This document shows, one piece after another, positions 1-8,541 of a stretch of DNA of 64,000 nt. The stretch covers positions 62,001 through 126,000 of the forward strand of contig NZ_CP065037.1 in NCBI RefSeq assembly GCF_019924635.1, read 5' to 3'. Within the stretch, counting starts at the first letter, position 1; every line of letters starts with the position of its first letter. The stretch is from Leifsonia sp. ZF2019. GTDB lineage: Bacteria; Actinomycetota; Actinomycetes; Actinomycetales; Microbacteriaceae. The notes beneath the pieces are model-generated. The model was given only the letters and a program-made list of their open reading frames with translations, was not told the origin of the DNA and ran no database searches. The position numbers and the translations under genes are program-made.

Positions 1-1
1 C

Positions 2-484
2 GCGGCGGAGCTCTCGGGCGTGAAGATCAAGCGCATCAACTTCTTCGTCATGATGAACATGTCGGTGCTCGCCGCGCTTGCGGGCATGATCGCCGTGGCC
101 CGCTCGGTCTCCTCCGGCCCGCAGGACGGTCTCGGCTGGGAGCTCGACGCCATCGCGGCCGTCTTCATCGGTGGCGCGGCCGTCTCTGGCGGCATCGGCA
201 CCGTCGCCGGCTCCATCGTCGGTGGTCTGGTCATCGCGGTCCTCAACAACGGCCTCCAGCTGCTGGGAGTCACGAGCGACAAGGTGCAGATCATCAAGGG
301 GCTCGTCCTGCTCATCGCGGTCGGCATCGATGTCTACTCGAAGCGTCGCGGCGGCCCCTCGCTGATCGGCCGGATGTTCGGCGGCGGCAAGAAGCAGGAG
401 GCCAACGCCGTGGGCGCCGACCAGCCCGCCGTGGTCCCCGCGGACGACTCCGCCGAGGCCTCGTCCCGTTCACTGACGAACTGA
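2..484 (+). CDS. mmsB: CUT2 sugar ABC transporter permease, 3' part
   Basis: Inner-membrane permease of a monosaccharide ABC importer. Only the 3' part is present: the frame is open from the left edge and about 160 residues remain of the roughly 400 usual for the family. The visible part holds the last membrane spans, the conserved loop GGAAVSGGIGT, the final span LVLLIAVGIDVYSKRR and a polar cytoplasmic tail of about 45 residues. It ends 47 bases before a ChvE-like sugar-binding lipoprotein, the order of mmsA-mmsB-chvE (gguAB-chvE) operons, so an ATPase gene is expected just left of the window. The substrate cannot be told from sequence. Confidence 0.85.
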   Translation, partial: AAELSGVKIKRINFFVMMNMSVLAALAGMIAVARSVSSGPQDGLGWELDAIAAVFIGGAAVSGGIGTVAGSIVGGLVIAVLNNGLQLLGVTSDKVQIIKGLVLLIAVGIDVYSKRRGGPSLIGRMFGGGKKQEANAVGADQPAVVPADDSAEASSRSLTN

Positions 485-531
485 CTTCACCTCACACCTG
501 CACCATCCAACACACAGAAAGTAGAAACGCC

Positions 532-1623
532 ATGCGCAAATTCGCACTCGCGACAGTGGCTGTCGCAGCTGCCGCCGCGCTCGCCCTCACGGGCTGCTCG
601 AGCCGTGACGGCTCGTCCGGCTCGTCGACCGCGGCCGGCTTCCCCAAGGACTCGACCATCGGAGTCGCCCTCCCGACCAAGACGTCGGAGAACTGGGTGC
701 TCGCCGGTGGCCTGTTCGAGAAGGACCTCAAGGACGCCGGCTTCAAGGCCGACGTGCAGTACGCCGGCGGCTCCGGCGTCTCCGACCAGCAGTCGCAGAT
801 CCAGTCGATGATCACCAACGGCGCCAAGGTCATCATCATCGGCGCCGTCGACGGCGGCCAGCTCGCCGCGCAGGCCAAGGCGGCCCACGACGCGGGCGCC
901 GTGGTCATCGCGTACGACCGCCTCATCCTCAACACGAAGGACGTCGACTACTACGTTGCGTACGACAACGAGAAGGTCGGCGAGCTGCAGGGCCAGGCCC
1001 TCCTCGACGGCATGAAGGCCAAGTACCCGGACAAGAAGACCTACAACATCGAGCTCTTCTCCGGTTCGCCGGACGACGCCAACTCGAAGGTCTTCTTCGA
1101 CGGCGCCATGAAGATCCTCCAGCCGAAGATCGATGACGGCACGCTGAAGGTCGTCTCCGGCCAGACCGACATCAAGCAGACCGCCACTCAGGGCTGGCTG
1201 CCGGCCAACGCGCAGACCCGCATGGACACCCTCCTCGCGGCCAACTACGCGTCGACCGAGCTCGACGGCGTCCTCTCCCCGAACGACACCCTCGCCCGCG
1301 CCATCATCACCTCGGTGAAGGGCGCAGGCAAGCCGGTGCCGATCGTCACCGGTCAGGACTCGGAGGCCGAGTCGGTCAAGTCGATCATGGCCGGCGAGCA
1401 GTACTCGACCATCAACAAGGACACCCGCAACCTGGTGAAGCAGGCCGTCGCGATGGTCTCGTCCCTCCAGAAGGGCGACAAGCCGGAGATCAACGACCCG
1501 ACGTCCTACAACAACGGCGCGAAGGTCGTCCCGGCCTACCTGCTGAAGCCGGTCATCGTGACCAAGGAGAACGCGGCGGAGGCGTACGCCAACGACCCGA
1601 CCCTGGAGCCGCTGACCAAGTAG
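532..1623 (+). CDS. chvE: ChvE-like monosaccharide-binding lipoprotein
   Basis: Extracellular sugar-binding lipoprotein that delivers substrate to the CUT2 permease encoded just upstream. The 363-residue protein starts with a short basic signal peptide ending in the lipobox LTGC (Cys22), followed by a Ser/Gly linker and a periplasmic-binding-protein type I fold. Recognisable pieces are IGVALPTKTSENW (first strand), the hinge segment VIAYDRLI and the late motif VTGQDSE, all typical of ChvE/XylF proteins. The length is normal. It is the last gene of its operon, because a strong hairpin terminator follows 29 bases after the stop. ChvE binds several aldoses, so the substrate is uncertain. Confidence 0.88.
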   Translation: MRKFALATVAVAAAAALALTGCSSRDGSSGSSTAAGFPKDSTIGVALPTKTSENWVLAGGLFEKDLKDAGFKADVQYAGGSGVSDQQSQIQSMITNGAKVIIIGAVDGGQLAAQAKAAHDAGAVVIAYDRLILNTKDVDYYVAYDNEKVGELQGQALLDGMKAKYPDKKTYNIELFSGSPDDANSKVFFDGAMKILQPKIDDGTLKVVSGQTDIKQTATQGWLPANAQTRMDTLLAANYASTELDGVLSPNDTLARAIITSVKGAGKPVPIVTGQDSEAESVKSIMAGEQYSTINKDTRNLVKQAVAMVSSLQKGDKPEINDPTSYNNGAKVVPAYLLKPVIVTKENAAEAYANDPTLEPLTK

Positions 1624-1652
1624 CACCAGCCTCCCGCCCTCGGGCGGACGGC

Positions 1653-1689
1653 GAAAGGGCCGGAGCGACGATGTCGCTCCGGCCCTTTC
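1653..1689 (+). terminator. Hairpin terminator after chvE
   Basis: A perfect 17-bp stem (left arm GAAAGGGCCGGAGCGAC, right arm its reverse complement) with a 3-base loop, 29 bases after the chvE stop. No U-run follows, as is common in high-GC actinobacteria. Confidence 0.85.
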
Positions 1690-1898
1690 CGGTGTCCCCC
1701 TGGTTGTCCCCCCTGGCCGAAAACCCGTGACAACCCTATGAGCGGGGTGCCGGACGGGACATCGGGGTCCCCACGGATTCTCGGCACCGTGGAATCCCCT
1801 ACCGGATGGTTTGTTTTGCGACGGGACGCCGACATGAAGTAGACATATATCAGGGTACCCGCATCCTTCATCCGCCTCACCCGGCCGAAAGAACGCAC

Positions 1899-2570
1899 AT
1901 GCCCCGCGACACCGAGACACCCACCCGCCCGGTCGCCATCCGATCCGATCGCCGGCTTCTGCGCAACGACGTCTTCGAGCTGCTGCTCGAACGCATCCTC
2001 GACGGTTCGCTCGAGCCGGGCGCGCGGCTCAAGGATTCCGACCTGACCTCCTGGCTGCAGGTCTCCCGCACGCCGGTGCGCGAGGCGATCGCGCGCCTCT
2101 CGGCGGTCGGCCTGGTCGAGACGGCGCCGAACCGGTTCACGATCGTCGCGCCGCTCTCGCCCGTGGACGTCGTCGACGCGATCGCCGTGCTCCGCCGGCT
2201 CTACCCCGACGCGGTGCGGCAGTCCCTTCCCGCTCTCGACGCCGACGCGGATCTGGAAGTCGGCCTGCTCGCCGGCCGTCTGGAACGCGACGACGACCAG
2301 AACGCGGTCGAGGTGTTCCTGCGCGTGATGCACGTGGTGCTCGCCTCGCTGCGCAACGCGGTGCTCGCCGAGACGGTGGTCGCCGTGCACCTGCGCGTAC
2401 TGCGCCATCTGCGACTGGAGCCCGGTGCGGCGAGCGTGCTCCCGCGCCAGCGGGTCCTCGCGTTCGCGGCGGCGTTGCGGGCGCACGATCCTCGGTCCGT
2501 GCGCATGGTGGAGCAGGTGCTGGACGATGCGGACGTCGCCGTGGGCGCCCGCGCCCTCAGCTTGCGCTGA
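1899..2570 (+). CDS. GntR-family transcriptional regulator
   Basis: DNA-binding regulator of 223 residues. The N-terminal winged helix (about residues 22-90) contains GARLKDSDLTSWLQVSRTPV and REAIARLSAVGLVE, the classic GntR pattern. The C-terminal half is all-helical like an FCD ligand domain but lacks the clear metal-binding histidine set, so the ligand is unknown. I chose the ATG at 1899 because homology starts there; an upstream in-frame ATG at 1806 would add 31 non-conserved residues. It follows the sugar importer in the same direction, separated by a terminator, so a link to that importer is possible but not shown. Its 3' end overlaps the convergent gene at 2557. Confidence 0.8.
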   Translation: MPRDTETPTRPVAIRSDRRLLRNDVFELLLERILDGSLEPGARLKDSDLTSWLQVSRTPVREAIARLSAVGLVETAPNRFTIVAPLSPVDVVDAIAVLRRLYPDAVRQSLPALDADADLEVGLLAGRLERDDDQNAVEVFLRVMHVVLASLRNAVLAETVVAVHLRVLRHLRLEPGAASVLPRQRVLAFAAALRAHDPRSVRMVEQVLDDADVAVGARALSLR

Positions 2571-2940
2571 CCGGGGGAACGGCCGCTGGACGACGCAGGG
2601 AGGCCCGGTAGAAGCGCAGCAGCTCCGACGCGCTGGGGCGTTGCGCCTCCATGGTGGTGGAGTCCACCCTCCGTGAGGCCATGTGATGCCGCCACGACTC
2701 AGCGGCGCAGCGGTAGTCCCAGGCGACCTTCGCGGCGGCATCCAGGGTGCGGCACCAGCCGATGAGTTCGCGCTCCACGGAGGCGGCGGACCAGGTGACG
2801 ACCCGGAACCAGATGTCGGGCCGGCCGGGGTCGCCGAACGCGAACCGGCGCACGACCGCGTATGCGGGCCCGGCGGCACCCTGGCGCAGCACCCACTCCG
2901 TCGGGTGGGCGTTCGACACGGGATGCCAGGATGCGGTCAC
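2557..2940 (-). CDS. Conserved hypothetical protein
   Basis: I do not recognise this 127-residue protein. It is rich in Trp and Arg (WVLRQG, WFRVVTWSAASVE, WDYRCAAESWRHH), has no signal peptide or membrane span, and looks like a small soluble globular protein. Codon use matches the neighbours, so it is probably real. The gene converges on the GntR regulator with a 14-base overlap at the 3' ends and lies just upstream of azlCD on the same strand. No function can be inferred. Confidence 0.6.
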   Translation of the reverse strand: MTASWHPVSNAHPTEWVLRQGAAGPAYAVVRRFAFGDPGRPDIWFRVVTWSAASVERELIGWCRTLDAAAKVAWDYRCAAESWRHHMASRRVDSTTMEAQRPSASELLRFYRASLRRPAAVPPVSAS

Positions 2941-2976
2941 GGCGAAACTGTACGAAGGGCCCCCGACACCGTGTCG

Positions 2977-3282
2977 TCAGGGGAGGAGCCGGATGAGTGC
3001 CGCCACCACCGCGGCCGCCGGCACCACCACGATGAACGGCACCCGGAGCGCGTAGAGCCCGGCGGCGATCGCCAGGGCGGGGAGGCGCGCGTCCAGCTCC
3101 AGCGACTGCCCGGCCCCGAAGGTCTGAACCGCGATCAGGGCGGCGAGCAGGGCGGCCGTGAGCAGGTCGCTGATCCGGGCGACGGTGGGATGGTCGAGCG
3201 CCTTCGGCGGCACCAGCCAGCCGACCGCCTTGAGGGCGAGCACGGCGATGGAGCCCAGCAGGATGATGTTCCAGGTCGTCAC
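2977..3282 (-). CDS. azlD: AzlD-like branched-chain amino acid exporter subunit
   Basis: Small membrane subunit (101 residues) of an AzlCD/LIV-E exporter for branched-chain amino acids. It has three to four hydrophobic spans and the family features of a central Pro-rich loop (WLVPPKALDHP) and the C-terminal span YALRVPFIVVVPAA. The GTG start at 3282 overlaps the azlC stop in a GTGA quartet, so the two subunits are translationally coupled. Longer upstream reading in this frame is antisense to azlC and was discarded. Confidence 0.82.
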   Translation of the reverse strand: MTTWNIILLGSIAVLALKAVGWLVPPKALDHPTVARISDLLTAALLAALIAVQTFGAGQSLELDARLPALAIAAGLYALRVPFIVVVPAAAVVAALIRLLP

Positions 3283-4019
3283 GGCTCCACCTCCCGCTCC
3301 ATCGGGATGGCCTCCGGATGCGGCGGATCGTCGCGCGCGCCGAACAGGTTGAGCGCTCCGACCACGATGGCGACGAGCGCGGCCGCGAGCACCGGGAGCC
3401 CCGGCATCAGGAACGGTGTCAGCAGGGTCGCGACGAACGCGGCGGCGACGGCCACCGCTTGCGTCTGGCGGGCCTTGAGGCGGGGCCACAGCAGCCCGAG
3501 GAAGGCGGCCGCCGCCGCGGCGTCGAGACCGTAGGCGCGCACGTCGCCGATGAGGTTGCCCAGCAGGGCGCCGGCCAGGGTCATGAGGTTCCAGCCGACG
3601 TAGACCACGAGCCCGGTGACCCAGAAGCCCGTCCGCTGCGCGCGGGGTTCGGTCTGAGCGGTCGCGACGGCCGTCGACTCGTCGATCGTCAGCTGCACGG
3701 CCGCCGACCTCCGCCAGAACCCATGACCGATGATGCGCGAGAGCCGCAGGGCGTAGAACGAGTTGCGCACCCCCAGCAGCGCGGCGCTCGCGATCGCGGT
3801 GCCGCCGGCGGCCGCACCGCCCGAGGCGAGCACTCCGATCAGCGCGAACTGCGAGCCCCCGCTGAACATCAGCAGGCTGAGAACGCACGCCTGCCAGACG
3901 TCCAGTCCCGACGCGGTCGCCAGTGCGCCGAACGAGATCCCGTAGGCCGCCGTCGCGAGCCCCACGGCCCAGCCCGAGCGCGCGGCGCTGCGGACCTCGG
4001 GGGAACGGTCGTCGGCCAT
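3279..4019 (-). CDS. azlC: AzlC-like branched-chain amino acid exporter subunit
   Basis: Large membrane subunit (246 residues) of an AzlCD exporter. The family signature is clear: GWAVGLATAAYGISFGALA near the N terminus, FSGGSQFALIGVL around residue 53, and LLGVRNSFYALRLS around residue 85. Six or so membrane spans follow. The protein works with the short AzlD subunit encoded directly downstream with a 4-base overlap. The gene starts 48 bases after the stop of the tetR gene on the same strand, so transcription may or may not be shared. Confidence 0.87.
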   Translation of the reverse strand: MADDRSPEVRSAARSGWAVGLATAAYGISFGALATASGLDVWQACVLSLLMFSGGSQFALIGVLASGGAAAGGTAIASAALLGVRNSFYALRLSRIIGHGFWRRSAAVQLTIDESTAVATAQTEPRAQRTGFWVTGLVVYVGWNLMTLAGALLGNLIGDVRAYGLDAAAAAAFLGLLWPRLKARQTQAVAVAAAFVATLLTPFLMPGLPVLAAALVAIVVGALNLFGARDDPPHPEAIPMEREVEP

Positions 4020-4066
4020 CCTGCGAGACTAGCGCGGCGCGGCGGCACGCGCCGCCGCGGTGGTCG

Positions 4067-4621
4067 CTAGCGGAACAGGCGCCCGACGAGCCCGTCGGCC
4101 GTCGTGTCGTCGAGCGTCCACGGCAGGAAGATGACCCGGTAGATGATCGGTGCGATGACGATGTCGATGATCTCGTCGACGGTGAGGCTGGATTCGGGGT
4201 GCCGTTCGAGCAGCATCCCGGCCTCGGTGCGCCGGTTGCGGAGGCAGTCGGACTGGCGTTCGCCGGCGCTCGACGCCCCGCCGCGCAGGAGTGCGGCGTT
4301 GACCGGCTTGCGGTAGTGGGCGACGAGTTCGCGGGCCCAGCCGGCGAGGTCGTCCCGCAGGCTGTCCGCCCGTGGGATCGGCCGGTCGGGTTCGAGCCGA
4401 TAGGTCGCGATGTCGTTGATGAGGGTGGGGAGGTCGCCCCAGCGGCGGTAGATGCTGGTCGGGTTGACGCCGGCGCGCTCGGCGATCATCGGCACCGTGA
4501 CGCGCTCGCTCCCTTTCTCCTTGACGAGGTCCTCGACCGCGGTGCGCACGTTGTGGATGACCGCGGCGCTGCGGCCCCCCGTGCGCTTGGCGGCGCCCTC
4601 GTCGATCGGTGTTTCGGACAT
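4067..4621 (-). CDS. TetR-family repressor
   Basis: Transcriptional regulator of 184 residues. The N-terminal helix-turn-helix (about residues 22-68) contains RVTVPMIAERAGVNPTSIYRRWG, here split as the helix VTVPMIAERAGV and the recognition helix NPTSIYRRWGD. The C-terminal half resembles TetR_C ligand domains. It is divergent from an MFS pump, and the 90-base gap carries two matching inverted repeats, so it very probably represses the pump and itself. The inducer is unknown. Confidence 0.88.
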   Translation of the reverse strand: MSETPIDEGAAKRTGGRSAAVIHNVRTAVEDLVKEKGSERVTVPMIAERAGVNPTSIYRRWGDLPTLINDIATYRLEPDRPIPRADSLRDDLAGWARELVAHYRKPVNAALLRGGASSAGERQSDCLRNRRTEAGMLLERHPESSLTVDEIIDIVIAPIIYRVIFLPWTLDDTTADGLVGRLFR

Positions 4622-4630
4622 GACAACAGC

Positions 4631-4654
4631 TTAAAGCAAATTCTGTTGCTTTAA
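4631..4654. promoter_or_regulatory. TetR operator 1
   Basis: Inverted repeat TTAAAGCAA - 6 bases - TTGCTTTAA, placed 10 bases from the tetR start codon. The same half-sites recur at 4679-4700 with the same 6-base spacer, which argues for a specific operator of the adjacent TetR protein. Confidence 0.8.
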
Positions 4655-4678
4655 CTGGTTCGAGCGTTTAGAGTCCAC

Positions 4679-4700
4679 TAAAGCAACCCGATTTGCTTTA
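4679..4700. promoter_or_regulatory. TetR operator 2
   Basis: Inverted repeat TAAAGCAA - 6 bases - TTGCTTTA, ending directly before the AGGAGG ribosome-binding site (4701-4706) of the MFS gene. It matches operator 1 in half-sites and spacer. Occupancy would block transcription or early elongation into the pump gene. Confidence 0.8.
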
Positions 4701-4711
4701 AGGAGGCCGTC

Positions 4712-5980
4712 ATGACCACAGCCGACGAGATCTGCCCGACCGGCGCCACCGCGGCGCTGCACGTCGCTCCGCGACCCGCCCGTCGCTCCCTGCGGCTGCG
4801 TCCGGTCGCCGCCTTCGCCGGAACGGCACTCGCCTTCGTCGCGGTGGCCCTCGCGGTCGGCGCGCCGAGCCCGCTCTTCGTGCTCTACGAGCAGGAGTGG
4901 GGCTTCGCCCCGTGGCTGCTCACGGTCGCATTCGCGATCTACGCCGTGACGCTCCTCATCACTCTGCTCGTCGCCGGGTCGCTCTCCGACCACATCGGCC
5001 GGCGACCGGTGCTGATCGGAGCGCTGGCCCTGCAGATCGTCGCGATGCTGATGTTCCTGTTCGCGACCGACATCGGCTGGATCATCGCCGCGCGGGCCGT
5101 GCAGGGCGTCGCGACCGGTGCCGCCATGAGCACCTTCACCGCCGCCCTCGTCGAACTGGCGCCCGAGAAGCACAAGAAGCTCGGCGCGACCATCGGAAGC
5201 ACCGCACCGGTGGGCGGGATCGCCCTCGGTGCGTTCTTCACAGGCCTCGCGGTGCAGTTCACGAGCGCGCCGACCACGCTCGTCTTCGTCGCCCTCGCCG
5301 TGCTCTTCGCGGCCGGCGTCGTGGTCGTCGCTGCATCGCCGGAGACCGTGGAGCGGCGACCCGGAGCGCTCCGCTCGCTGGTGCCCCGGCTGGTGATCCC
5401 TCGGGCCGCCCGTGGCGAGTTCGTCGGTGCGATCCCGCTCTTCCTCGCGACCTGGATGCTGGCCGGACTGTTCATCGGGCTGTCGCCGTCCATCCTCCAC
5501 GGCGTCTTCCACCTCGACAGCGGGCTGCTCAACGGCGCGATCGTCGCGGTGCCTCCGGCCGTGGGCGCCGCAGCCGGCCTCCTCCTGACCCGTGCGCCCG
5601 CCCGGTTCAGCACGCAGTGGGGGATGGTGGCGATCGTCGTCGGCGTCGTCCTCGCCGGGATCGGCATCGCCGCCGCGGTCCTCCCGCTTCTGTTCGCCGG
5701 TGCGACCGTGGCCGGTGCGGGTTTCGGCGCCGGGTTCTCGGCGATGCTGCGCATCCTGGCCCCGCTCGCTCCGAACGACAAGCGGGCCGAGCTCTTCGCC
5801 GGCATCTTCCTGATCAGCTACCTCGCCTACGGCGTGCCCGCACTCGTCGCCGGAGAGCTGATCGCCTCCGTGGGGCTGCTGCCGACCGTCCTCGGCTACG
5901 CGGTGGCGATCGGGGCCGCGGCCGTCGTCGCGCTGATCGTGCAGACGCTGCGCGCCCGGCGGCTCACACCAGGTCGATGA
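4712..5980 (+). CDS. MFS efflux transporter
   Basis: Twelve-span major-facilitator transporter of 422 residues, drug/solute efflux type. A 30-residue polar N terminus precedes the first span. Motif A (GSLSDHIGRRPV, residues 89-100) marks the loop between spans 2 and 3, and span 5 carries the Pro/Gly-rich TAPVGGIALGAFF stretch of exporters. The ATG at 4712 has an AGGAGG site 5 bases upstream. The divergent TetR gene and its two operators suggest induction by the pump's substrate. The 3' end overlaps the convergent oxidoreductase gene by 17 bases. Confidence 0.88.
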   Translation: MTTADEICPTGATAALHVAPRPARRSLRLRPVAAFAGTALAFVAVALAVGAPSPLFVLYEQEWGFAPWLLTVAFAIYAVTLLITLLVAGSLSDHIGRRPVLIGALALQIVAMLMFLFATDIGWIIAARAVQGVATGAAMSTFTAALVELAPEKHKKLGATIGSTAPVGGIALGAFFTGLAVQFTSAPTTLVFVALAVLFAAGVVVVAASPETVERRPGALRSLVPRLVIPRAARGEFVGAIPLFLATWMLAGLFIGLSPSILHGVFHLDSGLLNGAIVAVPPAVGAAAGLLLTRAPARFSTQWGMVAIVVGVVLAGIGIAAAVLPLLFAGATVAGAGFGAGFSAMLRILAPLAPNDKRAELFAGIFLISYLAYGVPALVAGELIASVGLLPTVLGYAVAIGAAAVVALIVQTLRARRLTPGR

Positions 5981-6986
5981 GCACCTTGCCCACGATGCCG
6001 CCCTCGACGGCGTCGTGGGCGGCGGCGGTCTCCGCGAGGGGGTATCGCGTGAGCGGGAGGCCGTGCTCGGCCCCCACGGGCAGGGCGCCGTCCGCGACCG
6101 CGGCCGACACCGCGCGCACCGCGGCATCCTTCACCGACGCGGCGGTCGTGTACGTGAGCACGAACTGCCAGCGCAGGTTCTTCGACATGCTGGGCCGGAC
6201 CGGCACGCTCACCTCGGACTCGCCCGGGGTGTCCGCGTAGATCGCGATGGTGGCGCCGGTCGCGGCGACCCGCACGTCGAGTTCGGCATTCGCCGCGGGG
6301 TTGACCTCCACCACGATGTCGACGCCGCGCGGGGCCAGCGCCCCGATGGCCTGCGCGGCGTCGGGATCGGTGTAGTCGACGACATGATGCGCGCCCGCCG
6401 CCCGCGCGAGCTCCGCCTTCTCGTGGCTGCTCACGGTCGAGACGACGGTCGCCCCGGCCCAGACGGCCAGCTGGATGGCCGCGTGGCCGACGGCCCCGGC
6501 GCCGCCCGCGACGAGCACTGTCCGGCCCGCCAGGCTGCCGGGAGCGAGTTCGGCCGGCGCGTGCTCGTACGATGTCAGCGCGCGGTGGGCGGTCAGCGCC
6601 GGGATGCCGAGGCTCGCCCCGACGTCGAACCCGACCTCGTCGGGCAGCGGGACGACCTGCCGTTCGGGAAGCACCACGAGCTCCTGCGCGGTGCCGTCGG
6701 GGCGCTGATAGGCCGCATCCCACACCCACACCCGATCGCCCGCGCGGAGGCGGGTCACTCCCTCCCCGACCTCGTCGACGACGCCCGCGCCGTCCTGGTT
6801 CGGCACCTGTGGGCGCGCGAGCGGTGCGGGATCCCCGCCGCCGCGACGCGACTTCCAGTCCGTCGGATTGACCCCGGAGACGTGGATGCGCACGCGCACC
6901 TGACCGGGACCGGCGTGCGGTTCCTCCCGCTCGCCGAGCACGAGCACGTCGGAGTCGCCGGTGGAGGAGTACGTGACAGCCTGCAT
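5964..6986 (-). CDS. NADPH:quinone reductase-like medium-chain dehydrogenase
   Basis: Zinc-independent medium-chain alcohol dehydrogenase of the quinone oxidoreductase type, 340 residues. It begins with a GroES-like domain (GVNPTDWKSRRG around residue 38; PNQDGAGVVDEVGEGV around residue 62) and continues with an NAD(P)-binding Rossmann fold whose glycine loop is VLVAGGAGAVGHAA (residues 157-170). There is no structural-zinc cysteine cluster. The ATG at 6986 was chosen because homology begins at MQAVTYSS; a longer upstream frame is antisense to the next gene. The substrate is unknown; the physiological role may be reduction of quinones or enals. Confidence 0.86.
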   Translation of the reverse strand: MQAVTYSSTGDSDVLVLGEREEPHAGPGQVRVRIHVSGVNPTDWKSRRGGGDPAPLARPQVPNQDGAGVVDEVGEGVTRLRAGDRVWVWDAAYQRPDGTAQELVVLPERQVVPLPDEVGFDVGASLGIPALTAHRALTSYEHAPAELAPGSLAGRTVLVAGGAGAVGHAAIQLAVWAGATVVSTVSSHEKAELARAAGAHHVVDYTDPDAAQAIGALAPRGVDIVVEVNPAANAELDVRVAATGATIAIYADTPGESEVSVPVRPSMSKNLRWQFVLTYTTAASVKDAAVRAVSAAVADGALPVGAEHGLPLTRYPLAETAAAHDAVEGGIVGKVLIDLV

Positions 6987-7005
6987 GACCCCAGCCAACC
7001 ACGTG

Positions 7006-8193
7006 TCAGCCCGCGGAGCACGCCCCCGAGCTGATCGGGGCGCTCCCGACCGAGGAGAGCACGGGGCGCAGCTCGGACAGGGTGAGCGCGTATCCGGTGT
7101 CCGGGTCGACGGTGGAGCGGGCGAAGACCACGCCGACGACATCCCCCGACGAGTCGAGGAGCGGCCCGCCCGAGTTGCCCGGCCGGATGGTGCCGCGCAG
7201 CGAGTAGATCTCGCGCTCGACGGAGCCGCTCTGATAGATGTCGGTGCCGCGCGCCGTGAGCTGGTCACGCACGCGCTGCGGGCTCACCGTGAAGGGGCCG
7301 TTCCCGGGGTAGCCGACCGCGTAGGCCTGCGCACCCGACGCGAGGTCCTGCCCGATGTCGAGCGCGGGCGCACCGAGGCCGGTCACATCGAGCACCGCGA
7401 GGTCGCGCGACGGGTCGAAGGCCACCAGGGTCGCCCGATCGAGGGTGCCGCTGCCGGACTCGCGGACCACGATCGAGGATGCGCCCGCGACCACGTGCGC
7501 ATTGGTCACCACGCGCCCGCGCTGCACCACCCAGCCGCTGCCCTCGGAGTCGACGCCGCAGGCGGGCTTGGAGGCGAGAACGGTGACGACGGACTGCTCC
7601 GACCTCGTGACGTCGGCCGGAACCGACGGGTCGGGAGCCGAGATCGTCTTGATCGACTCGTCGCCCTCGAAGACCTTGGGTAAGCCGGCACTGGCGAGCG
7701 CATCGTCCATCGCGCCCAGCACGGTCGAGGCGGGCAGCGGGGCGATCCCGTTGAGTGCGGCGACGACGCGGGAGGAGTCGGCCGCCTGCACCACGGTCGC
7801 CAGGCTGGTCGACATGGCGAAGCCGGCGACGAGCCACACCACGACGGCCCAGGTCGCGAGGCCGAGGACCGCGCCGATCAGGGAGTCGAGCCAGCGGATC
7901 GGGCCGCGGCGCAGCACCTTGCCGAGCAGTGCGGCGATCCCGCCGGCGATGGCGTAGACCACACCGGCGCACACGAGGATGACGACGCCGGCGACGATCG
8001 AGCGCTGGGTGACTCCGGTCCAGCCGTAGGAGACGCCCCAGCCGACGACGGTCGGTGCCAGGAACAGGCCGAGCGCGATGCCGCAGCCGAGACCGACGAG
8101 CGAACCGGCGGCGCGGATGGCGCCGTTGGTGTAGCCGGCGACCACGGCCAGCACGCCGAGCACCAGCAGCACGACGTCGACCACGATCTCCAC
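7006..8193 (-). CDS. MarP-like membrane-anchored serine protease (CvpA-trypsin fusion)
   Basis: Membrane protein of 395 residues. The first 150 residues form a CvpA-type domain of four spans; the rest is an extracytoplasmic trypsin-like protease. The catalytic triad is visible as His233 (TNAHVVAG), Asp264 (SRDLAVL) and Ser341 (GNSGGPL). Two cysteines flank the protease domain (Cys212 and Cys392), as in mycobacterial MarP, where they form a redox-sensitive disulfide. MarP acts in acid and oxidative stress by processing cell-wall hydrolases. I chose the GTG at 8193 since the CvpA homology begins there; a TTG 13 codons upstream is possible. Confidence 0.88.
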   Translation of the reverse strand: MEIVVDVVLLVLGVLAVVAGYTNGAIRAAGSLVGLGCGIALGLFLAPTVVGWGVSYGWTGVTQRSIVAGVVILVCAGVVYAIAGGIAALLGKVLRRGPIRWLDSLIGAVLGLATWAVVVWLVAGFAMSTSLATVVQAADSSRVVAALNGIAPLPASTVLGAMDDALASAGLPKVFEGDESIKTISAPDPSVPADVTRSEQSVVTVLASKPACGVDSEGSGWVVQRGRVVTNAHVVAGASSIVVRESGSGTLDRATLVAFDPSRDLAVLDVTGLGAPALDIGQDLASGAQAYAVGYPGNGPFTVSPQRVRDQLTARGTDIYQSGSVEREIYSLRGTIRPGNSGGPLLDSSGDVVGVVFARSTVDPDTGYALTLSELRPVLSSVGSAPISSGACSAG

Positions 8194-8333
8194 GGGCCTT
8201 ACGATGCCGCACCAGGCTGGGCGCAGCCTCAACCCCGGGTGAGCATCCTCTGGCCCTTGTCTCCGAGCGACCCCGGGGCTACCGTCCGTGGTCCGGTCCG
8301 AGAAGGATCAGGCGGCCGGGGAAGGAGCAGACC

Positions 8334-8495
8334 ATGAGCGACGAGCAGCGCGGAGACCTCGATCCCGGCGAGCGGGAGATGACCAGTGCCGACTTGACGG
8401 CGCACGACGCCGCGCACGGGAACGAGCCCTCGCAGCAGGATCACCACGATGCCGAGACCGAGGAGGACACCGCTTCGGGTGGTGCGCCGGACTGA
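8334..8495 (+). CDS. Small acidic protein
   Basis: A 53-residue, strongly acidic, polar protein (MSDEQRGDLDPGERE at the start; HHDAETEEDTAS near the end) with no membrane span. A good GAAGGAG ribosome-binding site lies 6 bases before the ATG at 8334. It is likely intrinsically disordered. I do not recognise a family. Its stop lies 15 bases before a hairpin that also forms the 3' end of the opposite small gene. Confidence 0.6.
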   Translation: MSDEQRGDLDPGEREMTSADLTAHDAAHGNEPSQQDHHDAETEEDTASGGAPD

Positions 8496-8510
8496 GGCGC
8501 GTCGACGACG

Positions 8511-8541
8511 GAGGACGGCCGGATCAGTTCCGGCCGTCCTC
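8511..8541. terminator. Bidirectional hairpin terminator
   Basis: A perfect 13-bp stem (GAGGACGGCCGGA and its reverse complement) with a 5-base loop, between two convergent small genes. The left arm and loop hold the stop codon of the minus-strand gene and the right arm encodes its last residues. Confidence 0.75.

Noticed and set aside
1811..1851. Promoter of the GntR gene with -35 TTGCGA and -10 TATATC
   Set aside because: The spacing of 24 bases is too long for a standard promoter, although the TATAT stretch near 1846 may still be part of one.
1536..2879. Long open frames on the opposite strand of clear genes
   Set aside because: Long antisense frames are expected at about 70% GC. These give Arg/Gly/Asp-rich low-complexity proteins and lie opposite genes with recognisable domains; the same holds across the window.
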